A stretch of DNA of 64,000 bases. Origin: an uncultured Fodinibius sp. (lineage in GTDB: Bacteria > Bacteroidota > Rhodothermia > Balneolales > Balneolaceae). Location of the stretch: assembly GCA_913056235.1 (NCBI GenBank), contig CAJXMW010000001.1:1240001-1304000 (forward strand), written 5' to 3'. The notes beneath the pieces are model-generated. The model saw nothing but the letters and a program-made list of their open reading frames with translations, was not told the DNA's origin and made no database searches. Of the stretch, positions 9,086-17,889 are shown one piece after another; position 1 is the first letter of the stretch, and each line of letters begins with the position of its first letter. A program made the position numbers and the translations under genes.

Positions 9086-10312
9086 ATGGAGCAATCTGAG
9101 CAAGATCCCTTGGAGATAAAGGGAGGACATTTTAACAGTTCCGGCGGGAATAATAACCATTTTGGGAGAGGTTCGGTTGTTCAGCAGGTTAACAATATTA
9201 TTCATAAAGCCATAGATAATGGTATAAGTGATATTCATTTTGAGCCTTACGAAGATTTTTTTCGTGTTCGCTATCGATTAGATGGTGTGCTCCAAAAGGT
9301 TGGTGAGCTTAGGCTGAGACAGAAAGATGCGGTAATATCCCGTATCAAAATAATGGCCAACCTGGATATAGCCGAGAAGCGCCGACCTCAGGATGGCCGA
9401 ATAAAATTTGACCAAAAGGACAATTCTGTTGATTTAAGAGTTTCAACTCTCCCAACCAATTTTGGGGAAAAAATAGTATTACGGATTCTCGATAAGAGTA
9501 ACCAGCGCTTGGAGTTGGATGTCTTGGGATTTACTCAAAAGAATCTAGAGAGTTTTAGAAGGGCTTTAGGCTATCCTTATGGAATGATTTTGGTTACAGG
9601 TCCGACTGGCAGCGGTAAGACGACTACCTTGTATTCGGCACTTAACGAGCTGAATACAGAAGAGGTAAATATTACTACGATTGAAGACCCGATCGAATAT
9701 AATTTGCAGGGTATTAATCAGATGCATGTAAGGAGTGATATTGGATTAGACTTTTCTCAAGCTCTGAGGGCCATCCTGCGCCAAGATCCAAATATCATTA
9801 TGGTCGGAGAGATTCGGGATCGAGAAACAGCAGAAATTGCTATCCGGGCAGCACTAACAGGCCATTTAGTTTTTTCAACTTTACATACCAACGATGCTCC
9901 TTCTGCAGTAACACGTTTATTAGATATGGGTATCGAACCTTTTTTGGTTGCTTCCTCAGTCAGGCTGGTTATTGCTCAACGTTTGGTCCGAAAGGTATGT
10001 CTGAATTGTAAAAATATAACTGAGACTGATCCAGACTTGTTACAAGAATTGGGCATGGAGCAGGAGACAACGAAAGTTGGTGAAGGCTGCGAACAGTGTA
10101 GCGATACGGGATACCAGGGACGTACGGCACTTATTGAGCTAATAGAGTCCAGTTCAAAATTACAAGAACTAATAAATGATCGATCAGGAGCGGCTAAATT
10201 AAAGGAACAAGCTGTTAGGGAGGGGATGACAACGTTGCGTGAAAAAGGTATTCAAAAAATTAAGGAAGGAATTACCACTCCTAGTGAAGTGCTACGAGAA
10301 ACCCGTTTATGA
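9086..10312 (+). CDS. gspE: GspE/PilB-type secretion ATPase
   Basis: This is the cytoplasmic ATPase that powers pseudopilus assembly. The 408 residues include the N2E-like domain (SDIHFEPYEDFFRVRYRLDG), Walker A GPTGSGKTTT (about residue 172), the Asp box, Walker B IIMVGEIRDRET, the His box STLHTNDA and a zinc tetracysteine (CLNC ... CEQC). It is shorter than typical GspE (about 500-570) because the N-terminal N1E domain is missing. A short Gly/Asn-rich leader replaces it, so its contact with the GspL-like partner may differ. First gene of the operon. Confidence 0.92.
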   Translation: MEQSEQDPLEIKGGHFNSSGGNNNHFGRGSVVQQVNNIIHKAIDNGISDIHFEPYEDFFRVRYRLDGVLQKVGELRLRQKDAVISRIKIMANLDIAEKRRPQDGRIKFDQKDNSVDLRVSTLPTNFGEKIVLRILDKSNQRLELDVLGFTQKNLESFRRALGYPYGMILVTGPTGSGKTTTLYSALNELNTEEVNITTIEDPIEYNLQGINQMHVRSDIGLDFSQALRAILRQDPNIIMVGEIRDRETAEIAIRAALTGHLVFSTLHTNDAPSAVTRLLDMGIEPFLVASSVRLVIAQRLVRKVCLNCKNITETDPDLLQELGMEQETTKVGEGCEQCSDTGYQGRTALIELIESSSKLQELINDRSGAAKLKEQAVREGMTTLREKGIQKIKEGITTPSEVLRETRL

Positions 10313-10388
10313 TAGATATTTTACAAAGACATATGGCTATTTTTCATATACCTGAAAAAAATCATTCAGGGGAAAGAGGGGCGCTATC

Positions 10389-12383
10389 TTGGGCTTTATG
10401 TTCCTTCTACTCATCATTTCTCAGTTAACCCAGGCCCAGTCTAATGGTAGTAAAATAATATCAGTTGATACTTCCTCATCAGGCGGAGAAAATAGTCAGT
10501 TAAAAAATACGCTTCGTCCAATGATTGACAGCACTCAAATTATGTTGAATTTGGAGGAGCTTCCGGAATCGGCGAATAATAGTGTTAAAAAATTGAATGT
10601 GCGGAGAATGGATGTCAAGAATCTGCTTCGGGGATTGGGCCGTGAATATGATCTCAATATGATTGTAGATAATGACATAAAACAACGAGCTACCGTCCGA
10701 TTATCAAATTTACCTGCTATGGAGGCCGTCGTACATATTTGTGAGGAATATGGGTTGCAGATATCGCAATCTGGGCAGGTCTTTCGAATTGGTAAGTACA
10801 CGCCACCAAAGCCCAAGAAGAAGCCACGAATTCCAGATATCACCAGAACAGACAGCTTGCTTACTTTCGACCTTAAGGGAAATGAACTCAAAAATGTGGT
10901 GCGGAGGGTCTCAGAGATAACCGGGGAGAATATTGTGATCCGAAATGGAGTATCTGGCCGAGTATCGGGTTTTTTGCAAGATGTGCCATTTCAGCAGGGT
11001 ATGAATACTATCCTTAAAAATAGTGGTTTTATAATTCGTGAACGTGAGGGTATCTATACGGTAGATCGTTCTGGAAGATCGATGTCCAAAAATGGAGAGG
11101 ACAATGGTAAATCCTTCTGGGTGAATGTGAATGATGGATTAATCAGTATGGATGTAACCAAGGCTAAGATTCCTGCCCTGATTAGAGAGATTGCCTTTCA
11201 GACGAATGTAAACTTGATCAACTATGAATTACCACAGGGGCGCATTACCGCGAAGACAACGGATTTGACCTTGGAGGAAACCTTGGCTTATCTCTTTCGA
11301 GGAACCAATGTAACCTATCGCAAAGAGAATGATATATATATAATCGGTGATAAAAGTACTAGTGGTATTGCTACCAATGAGCTGATTGAATTACAACATA
11401 TTCGTGCTGATGTGGCAATTGGATTAATACCACAATCCATTATACAAGGAGCAACAGTCAAAGTTGTAAAGGAACAAAATGGGCTGATGGTCATAGGGAC
11501 GAATGATATAATTCTGGAATTGAAAAGTTTCATCGAAGAAATTGATCACCCCACGCCTCAAATATTAATAGAAGCACTTGTTGTTGATTTAAAGTCGACA
11601 GACTTATTTGAGCTTGGTGCAACATTGGGATATTCACAGCAACCAGACAGTGGTTTTGCTAGTGGAACGTTTGCTACTTTTATGGAAGATGGGTTAACGA
11701 TACAGGGGGATGGACCGTCTGCAAATAGTTTGTTTGAGATTGATGGGGATCTTTTTGGTATAAATAATCTCGGAGTCCTACCTGACGACTTTTATTATCG
11801 GATAAATGCTTTAAGTCAAGAAGGGGTGATGAATGTACGTTCACGTCCTCAAATATCTACATTAAATGGGCATAAAGCGAGTATCGAAATAGGGACGACT
11901 CAATATTACATCCTAAAATCTAGTACTCCTTTAAAATCGCAGCAGGATGTTGTAGTCCAGGAAGATGAGCGTTTTGAAACTATTGAAGCTAATGTGAGCC
12001 TTGAGATTACGCCGTGGGTAAGTGCATCAGGTGGAGTTACGACTGAGATTCATCCTGAATTTAATACCCCAGTTGGAGACCTGAATTCTGATGTTCCTCC
12101 TACAATACAAAGTCGTGTTTTGGATTCTACTGTTCGCTTAAAAGACGGAGAAACCATTGTGCTTGGAGGGCTAATCCAAGAAAAGAAAATTCGAAACCTG
12201 AACAAAGTACCAATTCTGGGAGATATTCCATTGCTCGGGAAATTATTTACAAACCGAAGTACTGATAAACAGAAGTCCGAACTAGTCATCTTTTTAACTC
12301 CACATGTTTTTTATGGTGATGACTCAGATAGCAGGCGATGGAGAGAACTTCGTGAAGACTTAGATGTAGACATAGAAAAGTAA
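10389..12383 (+). CDS. gspD: GspD/PilQ-type secretin
   Basis: This is the outer-membrane channel of the secretion/pilus system, 664 residues. The N-terminus is a signal peptide (LLLIISQLTQAQ). Several STN/N-type domains follow (about residues 60-330, e.g. VRRMDVKNLLRGLGREYDL). The C-terminal secretin domain ends with the hallmark VPILGDIPLLGKLF and LVIFLTPHV. I keep the TTG start at 10389 because the purine-rich GGAAAGAGG lies about 10 bases upstream; the alternative ATG is at 10398. No dedicated pilotin was seen nearby. Confidence 0.9.
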   Translation: MGFMFLLLIISQLTQAQSNGSKIISVDTSSSGGENSQLKNTLRPMIDSTQIMLNLEELPESANNSVKKLNVRRMDVKNLLRGLGREYDLNMIVDNDIKQRATVRLSNLPAMEAVVHICEEYGLQISQSGQVFRIGKYTPPKPKKKPRIPDITRTDSLLTFDLKGNELKNVVRRVSEITGENIVIRNGVSGRVSGFLQDVPFQQGMNTILKNSGFIIREREGIYTVDRSGRSMSKNGEDNGKSFWVNVNDGLISMDVTKAKIPALIREIAFQTNVNLINYELPQGRITAKTTDLTLEETLAYLFRGTNVTYRKENDIYIIGDKSTSGIATNELIELQHIRADVAIGLIPQSIIQGATVKVVKEQNGLMVIGTNDIILELKSFIEEIDHPTPQILIEALVVDLKSTDLFELGATLGYSQQPDSGFASGTFATFMEDGLTIQGDGPSANSLFEIDGDLFGINNLGVLPDDFYYRINALSQEGVMNVRSRPQISTLNGHKASIEIGTTQYYILKSSTPLKSQQDVVVQEDERFETIEANVSLEITPWVSASGGVTTEIHPEFNTPVGDLNSDVPPTIQSRVLDSTVRLKDGETIVLGGLIQEKKIRNLNKVPILGDIPLLGKLFTNRSTDKQKSELVIFLTPHVFYGDDSDSRRWRELREDLDVDIEK

Positions 12384-12388
12384 TTATC

Positions 12389-13831
12389 ATGAAGATTCCT
12401 TTTTTACAAAAAAAGAGTGTTGGAATTCATATTACTTATCGGGCCATACGATGGGTCGAGTTGTCCCGAATTAGAAATGGTTTATCTCTTGATTGCGTTG
12501 AGACCTCCACTGTCAAAGAGGGCAACATTGCTGAATGTCTCAATCAAATTGTTGATAAAGCTAACCCATCGTTTCCTTATGTAATATCAAATTTAGATGG
12601 TAGTGAAGTACATCAGGAAATTATAGAAGTGCCTTTTCAAGAGGATGACTATTTAAATGAATGGGTGGAAGAGACTCCGAAAGAAATTATCCCTGAAGGT
12701 TCTGAGATCGACGAATTTCAAGTTGCCCATCATATAATAGGAGACAAGGATGAAAGAAGGAGCTGTTTGTTTGTAATGGCACCTAAAGAAGCCGTTGCCT
12801 CTCGAGTAGAACTTTTGGAATCAGTGGGTTTGCAGCCAATTGCTTTAACCACTGGCGATTTTGAGGCTGGATATGGACTTCTTTTTGACTCAGATTTCAT
12901 TAATGAAGATCCAATGCTCCTAAAAGCATTTGAGGATCGTGCCTGTTTATTGTCATATGAGGATGGTTTAGTATGTGACTTTTTTCCTCTTCCAGTTGTA
13001 AATGATGTGGAAGATCTGCTATCCGAAGTAGAATCATTGGTAGTGAGTCGACCAAATTATAAGGAAAGTAAATCAAGTCAGCTATTATATACTGCCCTAA
13101 GCAAAAACTTGAAGAATGCCGGCAATAATAAAGTCAGGTTAAAAATTCGGGAGTTACATCCCTTGCCGGATTTGAATTTGAAAGGTAAGAGATTGTCAAT
13201 GGATGAGTCTATAGCCTGTGGGATGGCGGTCAAACAACTTTATCCTGCTTTGGATCGTATTAATTTACTTGATGAAGAGAATGTACGGTTAAATGCAGAT
13301 GAGGTTGAAAAAAAGGACGCTTTTCTTACCACCGGGGTACTAGTTGGCTTTATTTTACTGGCATTTTTTTGCCTCAATCTACTCGAGTGGAACATGGAGC
13401 GTAGAAAATCAGATCTTGATAAGCAGGTTGCCCAAGTACAAGATAAAATCACTTCAGTTACAGATGCTCGTCAAAGAGTCCAAAATTTGAAGTCAACTAT
13501 TTCAGATGTTCGCCGGTTAGTGGCAGAGCGAACATCTATGGTAAAAGATTTGGAATCTATAAGCCGGTCTATACCGAATAGAATTTGGTTGGATGTCCTG
13601 CAATTGACTAACGAGTCTAAAAAGCCTCGCGTAATCTTAAAGGGGTATGCTAAAGATGAGTCAAGGGTTTCTTTATTACTTAGGAGATTAGAAAGATTGA
13701 AGGAGGTGAATAACGTTCGCCTGCTGTATTCTAAACAACTCAAGACGAGTGCTATTTATGATAAGAAGTATCAAGAAGATCTTATTACAAGTTATAAGGT
13801 CCAACTAAAAACAACCCAAGGTAGTGAATGA
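12389..13831 (+). CDS. PilM-PilN-like fusion (GspL-like) assembly protein
   Basis: 480 residues. The N-terminal ~300 begin VGIHITYRAIRWVELSR and resemble the actin-like fold of PilM/GspL, the cytoplasmic link to the ATPase. A single transmembrane helix follows at about residue 312-332 (GVLVGFILLAFFCLNLLEW), then a coiled coil and a small periplasmic domain like PilN. One chain therefore covers PilM and PilN, as in GspL. It lies 5 bases after gspD and overlaps the next gene. Confidence 0.75.
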   Translation: MKIPFLQKKSVGIHITYRAIRWVELSRIRNGLSLDCVETSTVKEGNIAECLNQIVDKANPSFPYVISNLDGSEVHQEIIEVPFQEDDYLNEWVEETPKEIIPEGSEIDEFQVAHHIIGDKDERRSCLFVMAPKEAVASRVELLESVGLQPIALTTGDFEAGYGLLFDSDFINEDPMLLKAFEDRACLLSYEDGLVCDFFPLPVVNDVEDLLSEVESLVVSRPNYKESKSSQLLYTALSKNLKNAGNNKVRLKIRELHPLPDLNLKGKRLSMDESIACGMAVKQLYPALDRINLLDEENVRLNADEVEKKDAFLTTGVLVGFILLAFFCLNLLEWNMERRKSDLDKQVAQVQDKITSVTDARQRVQNLKSTISDVRRLVAERTSMVKDLESISRSIPNRIWLDVLQLTNESKKPRVILKGYAKDESRVSLLLRRLERLKEVNNVRLLYSKQLKTSAIYDKKYQEDLITSYKVQLKTTQGSE

Positions 13832-14372
13832 GTTGTATATAAAATATCGGTGGAAGGGGGTAGGAGTATTAAGCGTTTTTTTGACCACGTACATCTTGTT
13901 TACCGTCTTTGTGCCTCAGGTAAATCGATTATTTGATACCTATAGTTCAATTCAAGGCCAAAAGGAGAAGATTAATACTGTTGCAAATTGGGAGTCAAAG
14001 TTAGAGAGTTACAATGCAAAGCTGAAAAGGTTAGAAAAATTTTCATCGAAGCTTTTTGTAAGTGTTTCGAGTAATGACGAGATGTCTGCGATTGTGGAAA
14101 TGGTTTATTCTCACGGGCAGGATTCTGGGGTAGATGTTCAAAGTATGGAACCCTTGGAGTCAGTGGATCGAAAAGTTGTTACTGAAATTCCCGTTTTGAT
14201 TATGGCATCTGGAGAATTTCATGCAATCATCGATTTCGTAAATAGCTTGGAACAAGCTAACCACTTAATACAAGTTAGTCGATTAGATATTAGATCAAAC
14301 AGTAAGGAGGATAGAATGAAACTATCTGCAAAAATTCAGTTGAATGTGATGATAATTCGAAAGAATAGTTAA
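13824..14372 (+). CDS. PilO/GspM-like inner-membrane protein
   Basis: 182 residues with one N-terminal transmembrane helix (GVLSVFLTTYILFTVFVPQV), a coiled coil (KLESYNAKLKRLEKF) and a small periplasmic alpha/beta domain. Length, topology and position right after the PilM-PilN-like gene match PilO/GspM, which dimerises with PilN/GspL. The GTG start overlaps the preceding stop by 8 bases, and a downstream ATG is not needed. The assignment rests on topology and order, as sequence in this family is poorly conserved. Confidence 0.7.
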   Translation: MNELYIKYRWKGVGVLSVFLTTYILFTVFVPQVNRLFDTYSSIQGQKEKINTVANWESKLESYNAKLKRLEKFSSKLFVSVSSNDEMSAIVEMVYSHGQDSGVDVQSMEPLESVDRKVVTEIPVLIMASGEFHAIIDFVNSLEQANHLIQVSRLDIRSNSKEDRMKLSAKIQLNVMIIRKNS

Positions 14373-14380
14373 TAGCTGTC

Positions 14381-14842
14381 ATGCGCAAATTATTGGAAAA
14401 GCGTAGCATACAGCTTGTACTTGGAATTACTGTGATAGTAATCTGGGGCTTCAATATGTTGCAAATTGTAGATATGTCTAAAGATTCTGAAGAAACAAAT
14501 AAGTCCACAAAAATCGAATTCAGTAAGGCTTTTTTTACATTGCCGAATTTTCGTGAATATCAATATAAAGGTGATTACAAGGACCCGTTTGAAATCAAAC
14601 TCAGTAAAATTAAAAGGGAACCTAATATCCCCAAATCAAAGAAGTCAAATAAGAAAACAGTTAGGCCTCCTCAGCTCAAACTTACTGGAATTATTGAAGG
14701 AACTGCCTTAATACAAAATAACAATCAAACTGTTTTTTTTGTGGGAGTTGGTGATACAGTTGAAGGGGCACGAATCGAATCTATTGTTCAGGATTCTGTA
14801 ACACTGGTTTTTAAGCAAAGGACGTTTTCAATTAAGCTTTAA
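14381..14842 (+). CDS. GspC/PilP-like periplasmic connector
   Basis: 153 residues: an N-terminal membrane helix (LVLGITVIVIWGFNMLQIV), a Lys/Pro-rich linker, and a C-terminal small beta domain with LKLTGIIEGTALIQNN and FFVGVGDTVEGARI. That pattern is typical of the HR/PilP domain that touches the secretin. Known GspC/PilP proteins connect the inner-membrane platform to the secretin. It lies between the PilO-like gene and the major pseudopilin. Confidence 0.7.
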   Translation: MRKLLEKRSIQLVLGITVIVIWGFNMLQIVDMSKDSEETNKSTKIEFSKAFFTLPNFREYQYKGDYKDPFEIKLSKIKREPNIPKSKKSNKKTVRPPQLKLTGIIEGTALIQNNNQTVFFVGVGDTVEGARIESIVQDSVTLVFKQRTFSIKL

Positions 14843-14863
14843 TTTTTAAGAAGGAGGGGTATA

Positions 14864-15277
14864 ATGAAGTGGATACAGTCAATAAAAAAAGAAGAAGGGT
14901 TTACACTGCCAGAATTGCTTATCGTTCTGGTAATTATTGGGATACTGGTAATGATTGCAATCCCGATTTATCAAAATATAACTACAAAAGCGAAGACTAC
15001 TGAAGCTAAACTTATGCTTGGACAGGTGGAGACTCTTCAAAAAGCATATTACATGGAATACGACTATTACGCCAGTGACCTTGCCGCTATTGGTTTTGAA
15101 CAAAACAAGTTGGTAACGGATGGGGGCAAAGCACGTTATGTGATTGAAATTGAAAAAGCCAATGAAAAAAGCTTTATAGCTACGGCTACTTCAGTAATAG
15201 ATTTTGATAAGGATGGAGCCTATAACGTTTGGGTCGTGAACGAAGATGGCGTCATAAAACAGAAAGTACCTGACTAA
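14864..15277 (+). CDS. gspG: major pseudopilin, GspG type
   Basis: 137 residues with a class III prepilin leader and cleavage site (KEEG/FTLPELLIVLVIIG) including Glu5. The hydrophobic helix is followed by a globular domain with the Gly/Tyr-rich C-terminal calcium-loop-like region (DFDKDGAYNVWVVNEDG) seen in GspG. A strong Shine-Dalgarno (AAGGAGG) precedes the ATG, stronger than for its neighbours, which fits the high expression needed for a main fibre subunit. The stop overlaps the next start. Confidence 0.88.
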   Translation: MKWIQSIKKEEGFTLPELLIVLVIIGILVMIAIPIYQNITTKAKTTEAKLMLGQVETLQKAYYMEYDYYASDLAAIGFEQNKLVTDGGKARYVIEIEKANEKSFIATATSVIDFDKDGAYNVWVVNEDGVIKQKVPD

Positions 15278-15861
15278 TGAATATACAATCGAGTTCCAAG
15301 TTCCAAATCCAATTAAGTACCAGAGGTATACAAAAGGTTGGGTTTATTGTAGGGATGATTTTGTTACAATTTTTTCTGGCGAAATCTTTTGGCATCATCT
15401 TGGTTATTGATCTAACGCTTATTCTCTTGTTGGCCGCTTCCGTGTGGACTGATATTCTGTATGGTGTAATTCCCAATTTCATTATTGGATGTGGTCTTGT
15501 TTCTGCGGGTGTATTTCTGATACTAGGCGAGTTGAAATTGACTAAAACACTTATTGCCGCCGCTTCAATTCTAGTACTCTTGCTTTTAATTTGCTGGTTA
15601 AGCGAAAAGTTTTTTGGTCAGCCAGGATTAGGAATGGGCGATCTTAAATTATTCTTTGTACTGGGTTTATATTTGGGTTGGGAGATTTTTTGGGTTCTAT
15701 ATATAGCAGTAATGGTTGGTGGCCTATTTGCTATCTGTGGAATTATAGTTAAGTATTTAAGTCGAAAGAGTCGTCTTCCATTTGCGCCATTTATAGCCAT
15801 TGCCTTTCTGGTGACTCATTATTTTCTGCCATTGAGTTTGGTTATGGGGTATTTGAGATGA
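15277..15861 (+). CDS. prepilin peptidase (A24 family), short form
   Basis: 194-residue polytopic membrane aspartyl protease that cleaves prepilin leaders. The two catalytic Asp sites are visible: WTDILYGVIPN (about residue 53) and GLGMGDLKLFF (GxGD motif, about residue 120). The N-terminal cytoplasmic methyltransferase domain of PilD/GspO is absent, as in TadV/FlaK-type short peptidases. Whether mature pseudopilins are methylated here is therefore open. Start and stop overlap both neighbours. Confidence 0.85.
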   Translation: MNIQSSSKFQIQLSTRGIQKVGFIVGMILLQFFLAKSFGIILVIDLTLILLLAASVWTDILYGVIPNFIIGCGLVSAGVFLILGELKLTKTLIAAASILVLLLLICWLSEKFFGQPGLGMGDLKLFFVLGLYLGWEIFWVLYIAVMVGGLFAICGIIVKYLSRKSRLPFAPFIAIAFLVTHYFLPLSLVMGYLR

Positions 15862-17219
15862 ATACAGCTAAGCGATTAATAAAGGTTGAAAAAGGGTCTG
15901 TTCTACCAGCGGTATTGATTACAATTTTTATTATAACCCTGATGGTTGGAATGATTATGGCTGGTACGGTTATGCAAGGGCGTTTCATTCAACAGGATAT
16001 AAAGGAAGTTCAGGCAAGATATACTGCAGAAGGGGCTGTATTTCAGTATTTATCTAGTGATTCTATCATTTTAAAAGACAGTATGGAAGTGGTGCTTCCG
16101 GACAGCCAGAAAGCAATTGTATATGCCGAACCATTTGGCGGGTATTTGAAAATGATGTCAAAGGTGAAACGGAGACATCAAGACAAGAAAATTCGAATGT
16201 TGATAGGGCATAAACCTAAACAGTCATTTAAAAAGGCTGTTATTTTGGGAGATATTAGTTCCAAACTAAACTTAACCGGATCAGCTATTATAAAAGGTGA
16301 TATAACAACGGGTCCCCATGGAGTTAAGAAAAGAGCGTTTAAAGGAGAATTGTTTAGTGGATCAATACAAGGTCACATTCATAAGCAAGATTCATCAGGA
16401 TTACCAACGTTTGATAGTCAGATGTTAAGGGATGAGATAAAGCATTATGACAAGTTAATAAGGAGCCCGCCTGAAAATGCTAAAATCTTTAAAAGAAACC
16501 GTTTTAGAGCTGAAGATATTTTGAACAGTGGAAATGAATCTCAGATACTTTTTTTCCTTGGGGATGTTGAAATTTTCTCTAGAAAGCCAGTTGAATGGCC
16601 TGAGTCTTTAATTATAGTTTCAAAAGGTACTATCAGGTTAAACGGAAATATTGAATTTGGGGCATTTAGTAAATTTATCGCTGGGGAGAAAATAGTGTTA
16701 CAGGGAGAAATTAAAGGGAAACAAGCACTTTTTTATGCTGCTAAAGAAATTAGTTTGAAAGGTAAAGTCAATTGTTCTGCCCAATTTTTATCCCAGAAAA
16801 AGATTACTCTAAATGACAAGACTTATCTACACTACCCGTCTTTTTTATATGTAAACGGAACCACTAAATCAGGTACTCGATCAGGGAGTATTACTCTTAA
16901 AGATAAAAGTATTTTGGATGGCATTGCTTTAATCCCAAATCCTCAAAAAAAGGTTACCGATAGCAAAATAAAAATAACAATCGGAGAACGAGCTAGAATA
17001 AGAGGGGCTTTATATAATTCAGGACAGACAGAATTGTTAGGCAGTATTTTAGGGTCTGTACAAACATTTCAATTTTATTTTTATAAATCACCGACCTCGT
17101 ATATAAACTGGATAAAGGATGCTGTCATAAACGTAGATAAACGCCCCCAAAAATTTGCTGTGCCTATTGGCTTTATTCAAGATAATTCTTACGAAATATT
17201 AGCTTGGAGGGAGTTATGA
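15858..17219 (+). CDS. PilX-like membrane-anchored beta-solenoid-type protein
   Basis: 453 residues. The N-terminus (EKGSVLPAVLITIFIITLMVGMIM) resembles a prepilin-like anchor but lacks Glu5. The remainder has repeated short beta-strand units (KLNLTGSAIIKGDITT, TIRLNGNIEFGAF, KIVLQGEIKGK, EISLKGKVN), suggesting a right-handed beta-helix or bactofilin-like fold. Position among pseudopilin genes suggests a minor, PilX-like pilin or a tip component. It overlaps the peptidase gene by 4 bases and the next ATG by 4. Confidence 0.6.
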   Translation: MNTAKRLIKVEKGSVLPAVLITIFIITLMVGMIMAGTVMQGRFIQQDIKEVQARYTAEGAVFQYLSSDSIILKDSMEVVLPDSQKAIVYAEPFGGYLKMMSKVKRRHQDKKIRMLIGHKPKQSFKKAVILGDISSKLNLTGSAIIKGDITTGPHGVKKRAFKGELFSGSIQGHIHKQDSSGLPTFDSQMLRDEIKHYDKLIRSPPENAKIFKRNRFRAEDILNSGNESQILFFLGDVEIFSRKPVEWPESLIIVSKGTIRLNGNIEFGAFSKFIAGEKIVLQGEIKGKQALFYAAKEISLKGKVNCSAQFLSQKKITLNDKTYLHYPSFLYVNGTTKSGTRSGSITLKDKSILDGIALIPNPQKKVTDSKIKITIGERARIRGALYNSGQTELLGSILGSVQTFQFYFYKSPTSYINWIKDAVINVDKRPQKFAVPIGFIQDNSYEILAWREL

Positions 17220-17494
17220 GTAAATGTAAGAAGCAGAGATGGATACAAAGGCTAGTGTCATCTTCAAAAGGGACTACTTTGGTAGAAGTATTGGTGTCAT
17301 TAGCTCTTCTTTTGAGTGTTTTGCTACCTGCAAGCATTTTTCTTGGTTATATAGCTAATTATCCAGATAACAGAAATAAAGTTATTGCGCTTAGCAGAGC
17401 GCAAACGTCGATGGAGCAACTGTTAAAGGAGGGGAAGTTTATCAAGATGAAGGATATAAGTAAGCAACCACTTATTTGTTTAGTGAGGCGCTAG
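17216..17494 (+). CDS. minor pseudopilin, GspI/PilV-like (truncated C-terminus?)
   Basis: About 92 residues from the ATG at 17216; the ORF track starts at an earlier GTG at 17204. A clear prepilin site, KG/TTLVEVLVSLALLLSVLL with Glu5, is present. The body is short for GspI and ends in a non-domain-like QPLICLVRR. The next frame continues immediately with a pseudopilin-like body that has no leader, so a deletion or frameshift at about 17460-17495 is suspected. Confidence 0.6.
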   Translation: MSKCKKQRWIQRLVSSSKGTTLVEVLVSLALLLSVLLPASIFLGYIANYPDNRNKVIALSRAQTSMEQLLKEGKFIKMKDISKQPLICLVRR

Positions 17495-17886
17495 TTAACG
17501 ATTGGGAACGAAATATCCGTCTTGAGAATAAACTGCACACTCTGATCCACGGGATGTCGGAAGATGTTTATGAAGCTCAAACAATAAACAACCTTGAAAA
17601 GCAAGCGCTTTCAATGAAAATGCCAGGAGGCGTTACGCGAGAATATGGTTTCGTTGATGGGAAACTCACAAGAAATCAAACCACATTATTAGATAAGAGT
17701 TATAAGATCATCGATTTTGAAATATCATCGAATCTCTTTTTAACATCTCAAATGGATTTTTCTCCCAAAAAGTTGAAAGTAATAAATATCAAAATTGCAT
17801 TAACAGATGGAAGGGATACACTACAGGCTATACGTGCTGTACGATTACGGGCACCTTCTACCTGGAACTCTTTAAGGAAAGAATAG
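17464..17886 (+). CDS. leaderless GspJ/PilW-like pseudopilin body
   Basis: The open frame runs from 17464; the ORF track start is a TTG at 17476. The 136 residues (ERNIRLENKLHTLIHGM, then LSMKMPGGVTREYGFVDGKLTRN) resemble the globular part of a GspJ/PilW minor pseudopilin, but there is no prepilin leader. It overlaps the preceding GspI-like gene in another frame. Either a deletion fused the front of gspI to the back of gspJ out of frame, or a single-base change split one gene. It may be non-functional. Confidence 0.5.
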   Translation, partial: ATTYLFSEALVNDWERNIRLENKLHTLIHGMSEDVYEAQTINNLEKQALSMKMPGGVTREYGFVDGKLTRNQTTLLDKSYKIIDFEISSNLFLTSQMDFSPKKLKVINIKIALTDGRDTLQAIRAVRLRAPSTWNSLRKE

Positions 17887-17889
17887 CTT

